Part shown: positions 20,298-22,504 of the stretch, in pieces | How positions within the stretch are numbered: the first letter of the stretch is position 1 | Layout: each line of letters begins with the position of its first letter | Assembly: GCF_000485595.1 (NCBI RefSeq) | Contig: NW_014577782.1 | Coordinates: 96,315 to 118,818, forward strand | Length of the DNA: 22,504 nucleotides | From: Priapulus caudatus | Taxonomy: Eukaryota; Priapulida; Priapulimorpha; Priapulimorphida; Priapulidae | Direction of reading: 5' to 3' | Made by a program: the position numbers and the translations under genes | The notes under the pieces: generated by a model | What the model was told of the DNA's origin: nothing | Databases searched by the model: none | The model's input: the letters and a program-made list of their open reading frames with translations, nothing else

Positions 20298-20852
20298 TTG
20301 CAGGTCAAGAACTTATCCAGAGGAATGCGTGTCCACGAACCAAGCTATATAATTAATAATTCATATATAAGTGAAACTGCTAAAAGTAAGTGTGATTGTT
20401 CCTGCAGCCCGTCGTCACATGAAAATAAAACACTAATCGATATAGAAAGGAAATCCATGCAGCAAGTATGGCATATACATCATTCGACAGGTTTCTAAAT
20501 TCATCACATCACGCGTCTACGAGGCTCTATCCACAGGTCATAAGGTCAAGTCCTCCTGCTTCTGCCTTAAGGAAGCTTTCCAGTGGACCACTATAGGGAG
20601 CCCAGCTAGGCAATGTTTCTTGCCCATGTCTTTCACGTACAGCACCTGTGAATTTTGAGAGATAGACTCGGGGATGAGAGACGAACTTATCAGCACGATG
20701 TAGCGTAAACATTGTGACTCTCGCAAAACGATGCGTGAGTAGCAGCACGCCTCAGACCGTCTTTAGCGTGACGGCAGGTCGAAGCTGCCCCATGCGGTTT
20801 GATGAGCCCTGACCACTCGATTGCCATCGCATTTATATCGAGCCCGGAAACA
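20298..20852. other. Unrecognised stretch
   Basis: Short open frames exist on both strands (20298-20498 plus; 20527-20748 minus, ending GLDLMTCG), without assignable domains. The latter has the look of a transposon-derived fragment, but I cannot name a family. Confidence 0.35.
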
Positions 20853-20996
20853 ATGAAAAACAATTTACTCTCAGTAGTATTACTAGTGGTAACCGCTGTG
20901 CGCGTCCTCTCGAGCGAATATAGCGCGAAACAGAAACCATTACTCCGGAAGCGAAAGCGTCGGCGTCGTCTACCGGAAATCTATCTTCTGGCGAAC
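20853..20996 (+). CDS. Possible first exon of a secreted protein (signal peptide, polybasic stretch)
   Basis: ATG at 20853 opens 48 codons ending at a GTAAGA donor. The first 21 residues look like a signal peptide: MKNN, then a hydrophobic core LLSVVLLVVTAV (residues 5-16), then VLSS at 18-21 as a plausible cleavage site before EY. Residues 32-39 are RKRKRRRR, which may be a proprotein-convertase or nucleic-acid-binding stretch. The frame remains open upstream to an ATG at 20799, but signal-peptide architecture favours 20853. A candidate 54-bp intron ends at GTAG (21047-21050), followed by GTGAACGTCCGG and a GTGAGC donor at about 21083. The protein is not recognised. It could be the start of another GH31 gene, since such enzymes have signal peptides, but no trefoil motif is visible. 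Confidence 0.35.
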
Positions 20997-21187
20997 GTAA
21001 GATTCTTCGCGCGCGCGTGCATGAGCCCCACCTGGTGTTTGTCATCGTAGGTGAACGTCCGGCGGACTTGCGCGTTCGAACGGTGAGCGTTTGCTGGTGG
21101 CGCGGCGCGGCAATCCCGCGTAAGCACCGTCAAAACCGCCCAGTGTCATCCACGATGGACGTTGTAGGCCAGCGACGGTGGCTTACA

Positions 21188-21874
21188 GGTCAGGGACGTC
21201 TGTAGAAGAGAGAGAGGTAAGAGAGGTAGAGTGGGGAGAGAGAGGAGAGATTCGAGCGTGGGAGAGAGAGGGGAGGTGGGAGAGAGCAGGGGTAGGTAGA
21301 GGTGGGAGAGAGAGGTAGAGGTGGGAGAGAGAGGGGAGAGGTAGAGGTGGGAGAGAGTAGGTAGAGGTAGATGGTGGGAGAGAAAGAGAGAGAGAGGTAG
21401 AGGGTGGGAGAGAGAGAGGTTGGGAGAGCCAGAGGAAGAGGTAGAGGCAGGGAGAGAGAGAGAGGTAGAGGTGGGAGGAGAGAGAGAGAGCGAGAGAGGT
21501 AGAGGTGGAGGAGAGAGAAAAGAGATCGAAAGAGGGTAGAGGTGGGAAGAGAGAGGGAGGAAGTAGAGGCGAGTAGAGAGAGAGAGAGAGAGAGAAGAGA
21601 GAAAGAGATGAAGAGAGAGCCAGAGCCGAGAGACGGTAGAGGCGGGCAAGAGAGAGGGAGAGGTAAGAGGAAGCAGGAGAGCGAGCAGCGAGAGAGAAGC
21701 AGAGAGAGAGAGAAAAGAGAGAGGCACGAGAGGAGAGTGAGAGAGAGAAGAGGAGGAAGAGCCAGAGAGAGAGAGAGAAGAGAGCACACACGCGCACGCA
21801 AGAGCACGAGGGAGAGGCGAGAGGGAGAGGGAGAACGTGACGCCAGGAGAGAGAGGGGAGACCCGAGAGCGGAG
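21188..21874. repeat. GA-rich low-complexity tract (GGTAGAGGTGGGAGAGAGAG units)
   Basis: Tandem units of about 20-30 bp (AGAGGTAGAGGTGGGAGAGA) in the first half, then GAGAGA microsatellite. All three minus frames stay open and give Ser/Leu-rich translations of up to 249 residues, and a plus frame gives an Arg/Glu-rich translation; these are composition artefacts. Confidence 0.9.
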
Positions 21875-22325
21875 AGAGATTATATACTTATACATTTACT
21901 TAGTTAATTATATGAAGATTTTCACTTATTTTAGTATTATTTACTTATCTTAAGATTACATGCATGAATTACCGCTGTTTCTCCCTCCACAATCCAAGGA
22001 GCTACGCCAGTGCCACCCTCCCCCCATGCCCCGCAACCACAGGCTGCGGCCATCGACACTTACCTTTTGTAGGCATTGAAGAGTAAATAGTTGTACGCGC
22101 CAGTCTCAAACGCAGAAATGCTCTCGCCGTCGTCCCAGTAGAGGTCGCCACTAGCCACCACCCCACTTAGACCGCCTCACGCCGCCACGCCACAGGCCGA
22201 ATTTGTTCTTCACGACTGCAACGCGCCAAAAAGCAACGTTAGAGGCGCCATGTGCCAACTGCCATGCTATCGTGTTAAATCAAAATGCAGCTGCGATTAT
22301 GTGCGACCTCACGAACCGAGAGAGA
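21875..22325. repeat. Duplicated ~470-bp block, copy 2 (matches 11862-12335)
   Basis: Same orientation as 11862-12335, with identical blocks such as TTAGTTAATTATAT, CTCAAACGCAGAAATGCTCTCGCCG and CGTCCCAGTAG, and many indels. It is flanked by GA repeats on both sides as in copy 1. No conserved ORF. Confidence 0.8.
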
Positions 22326-22376
22326 GAGAGAGAGAGACACGAGCAGACAGAGAGAGAGAGAGAGTGAGAGTAGAGG

Positions 22377-22418
<42 letters not shown>

Positions 22419-22504
22419 GAGCGAGAGAGAGAAACGAGAGCGGAGCGAAGAGAGAGAGAGAGAGAGAGACGAGCGGAGAGAGACAAGAGAGGCGAGAGAG
22501 AGAA
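22318..22504. repeat. GA microsatellite to window end
   Basis: GAGAGA with CGAG interruptions, continuing past the window. The minus-strand Ser/Leu frame is low complexity. Confidence 0.9.

Noticed and set aside
20527-20748. 73-codon minus-strand frame ending GLDLMTCG
   Set aside because: It resembles transposon-derived coding debris, but I cannot tie it to a named family from sequence alone.
21146-21907. Overlapping 200-250-codon Ser/Leu-rich and Arg/Glu-rich frames
   Set aside because: They arise from the GA/CT low-complexity tract. Several frames are open at once and no domain is present.

Overview
The window looks like draft genomic DNA from a repeat-rich animal, most likely an invertebrate, though the lineage cannot be fixed from sequence alone. 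Reasons: short exons with GT-AG introns in consistent phases, very abundant microsatellites and minisatellites, foldback and hAT-like transposable elements, and interstitial TTAGGG-like arrays. A run of 25 N (11646-11670) marks an assembly gap. Single-base insertions and deletions occur inside otherwise well conserved exons, so part of the sequence may be unpolished long-read consensus.

The only gene family recognised with confidence is glycoside hydrolase family 31 (GH31), the retaining alpha-glucosidases (lysosomal alpha-glucosidase / maltase-glucoamylase / sucrase-isomaltase type). Exons for a contiguous part of the catalytic (beta/alpha)8 barrel are present but out of order. Expected order is DPGISSKQG, VWPG, D(M/V)NEP (nucleophile), GVTDDSLQ, KRPLIISRSTFP...HWLGDN (acid/base), [21 protein letters not shown]. 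On the + strand the window shows the nucleophile exon in two forms (374-461; 1247-1331, the latter tandemly repeated at 1349-1433), GVTDDSLQ (2234-2351), the acid/base exon (2812-2951, broken), FGVPLIG (3757-3910, broken), PQDPAVFG (4992-5140), an intact second FGVPLIG (15954-16105), and then the two earliest exons, DPGISSKQG (18358-18471) and VWPG (18738-18851). Phases match wherever expected neighbours are compared. No N-terminal (trefoil, upstream barrel) or C-terminal GH31 exons were found. The picture is either a tandem GH31 cluster with partial copies or a rearranged or misassembled locus.

Layout: 1-1433, nucleophile exons. 1376-8109, a very large inverted repeat (arms 1376-3338 and 5267-8109) whose 1.9-kb non-palindromic core carries the FGVPLIG and PQDPAVFG exons and a foldback transposon; the right arm carries reverse-strand copies of three exons. 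8110-11645, intergenic or intronic DNA dominated by minisatellites (20, 41 and 45 bp units). 11671-13500, a GA-rich tract, a ~470-bp block that recurs at 21.9-22.3 kb, and a ~190-bp tandem repeat. 14.05-15.07 kb, a long indel-rich hairpin. 15538-17598, a second copy of the 3340-4797 segment, with a nested hAT-like insertion. 18.36-18.85 kb, two clean GH31 exons. 20853-20996, a possible signal-peptide first exon of an unidentified secreted protein. 21.19 kb to the end, GA-rich repeats around the second copy of the ~470-bp block.

No complete gene, rRNA, tRNA or CRISPR array was seen. The open frames in the GTGC-, GGT- and GA-repeat tracts are by-products of composition.
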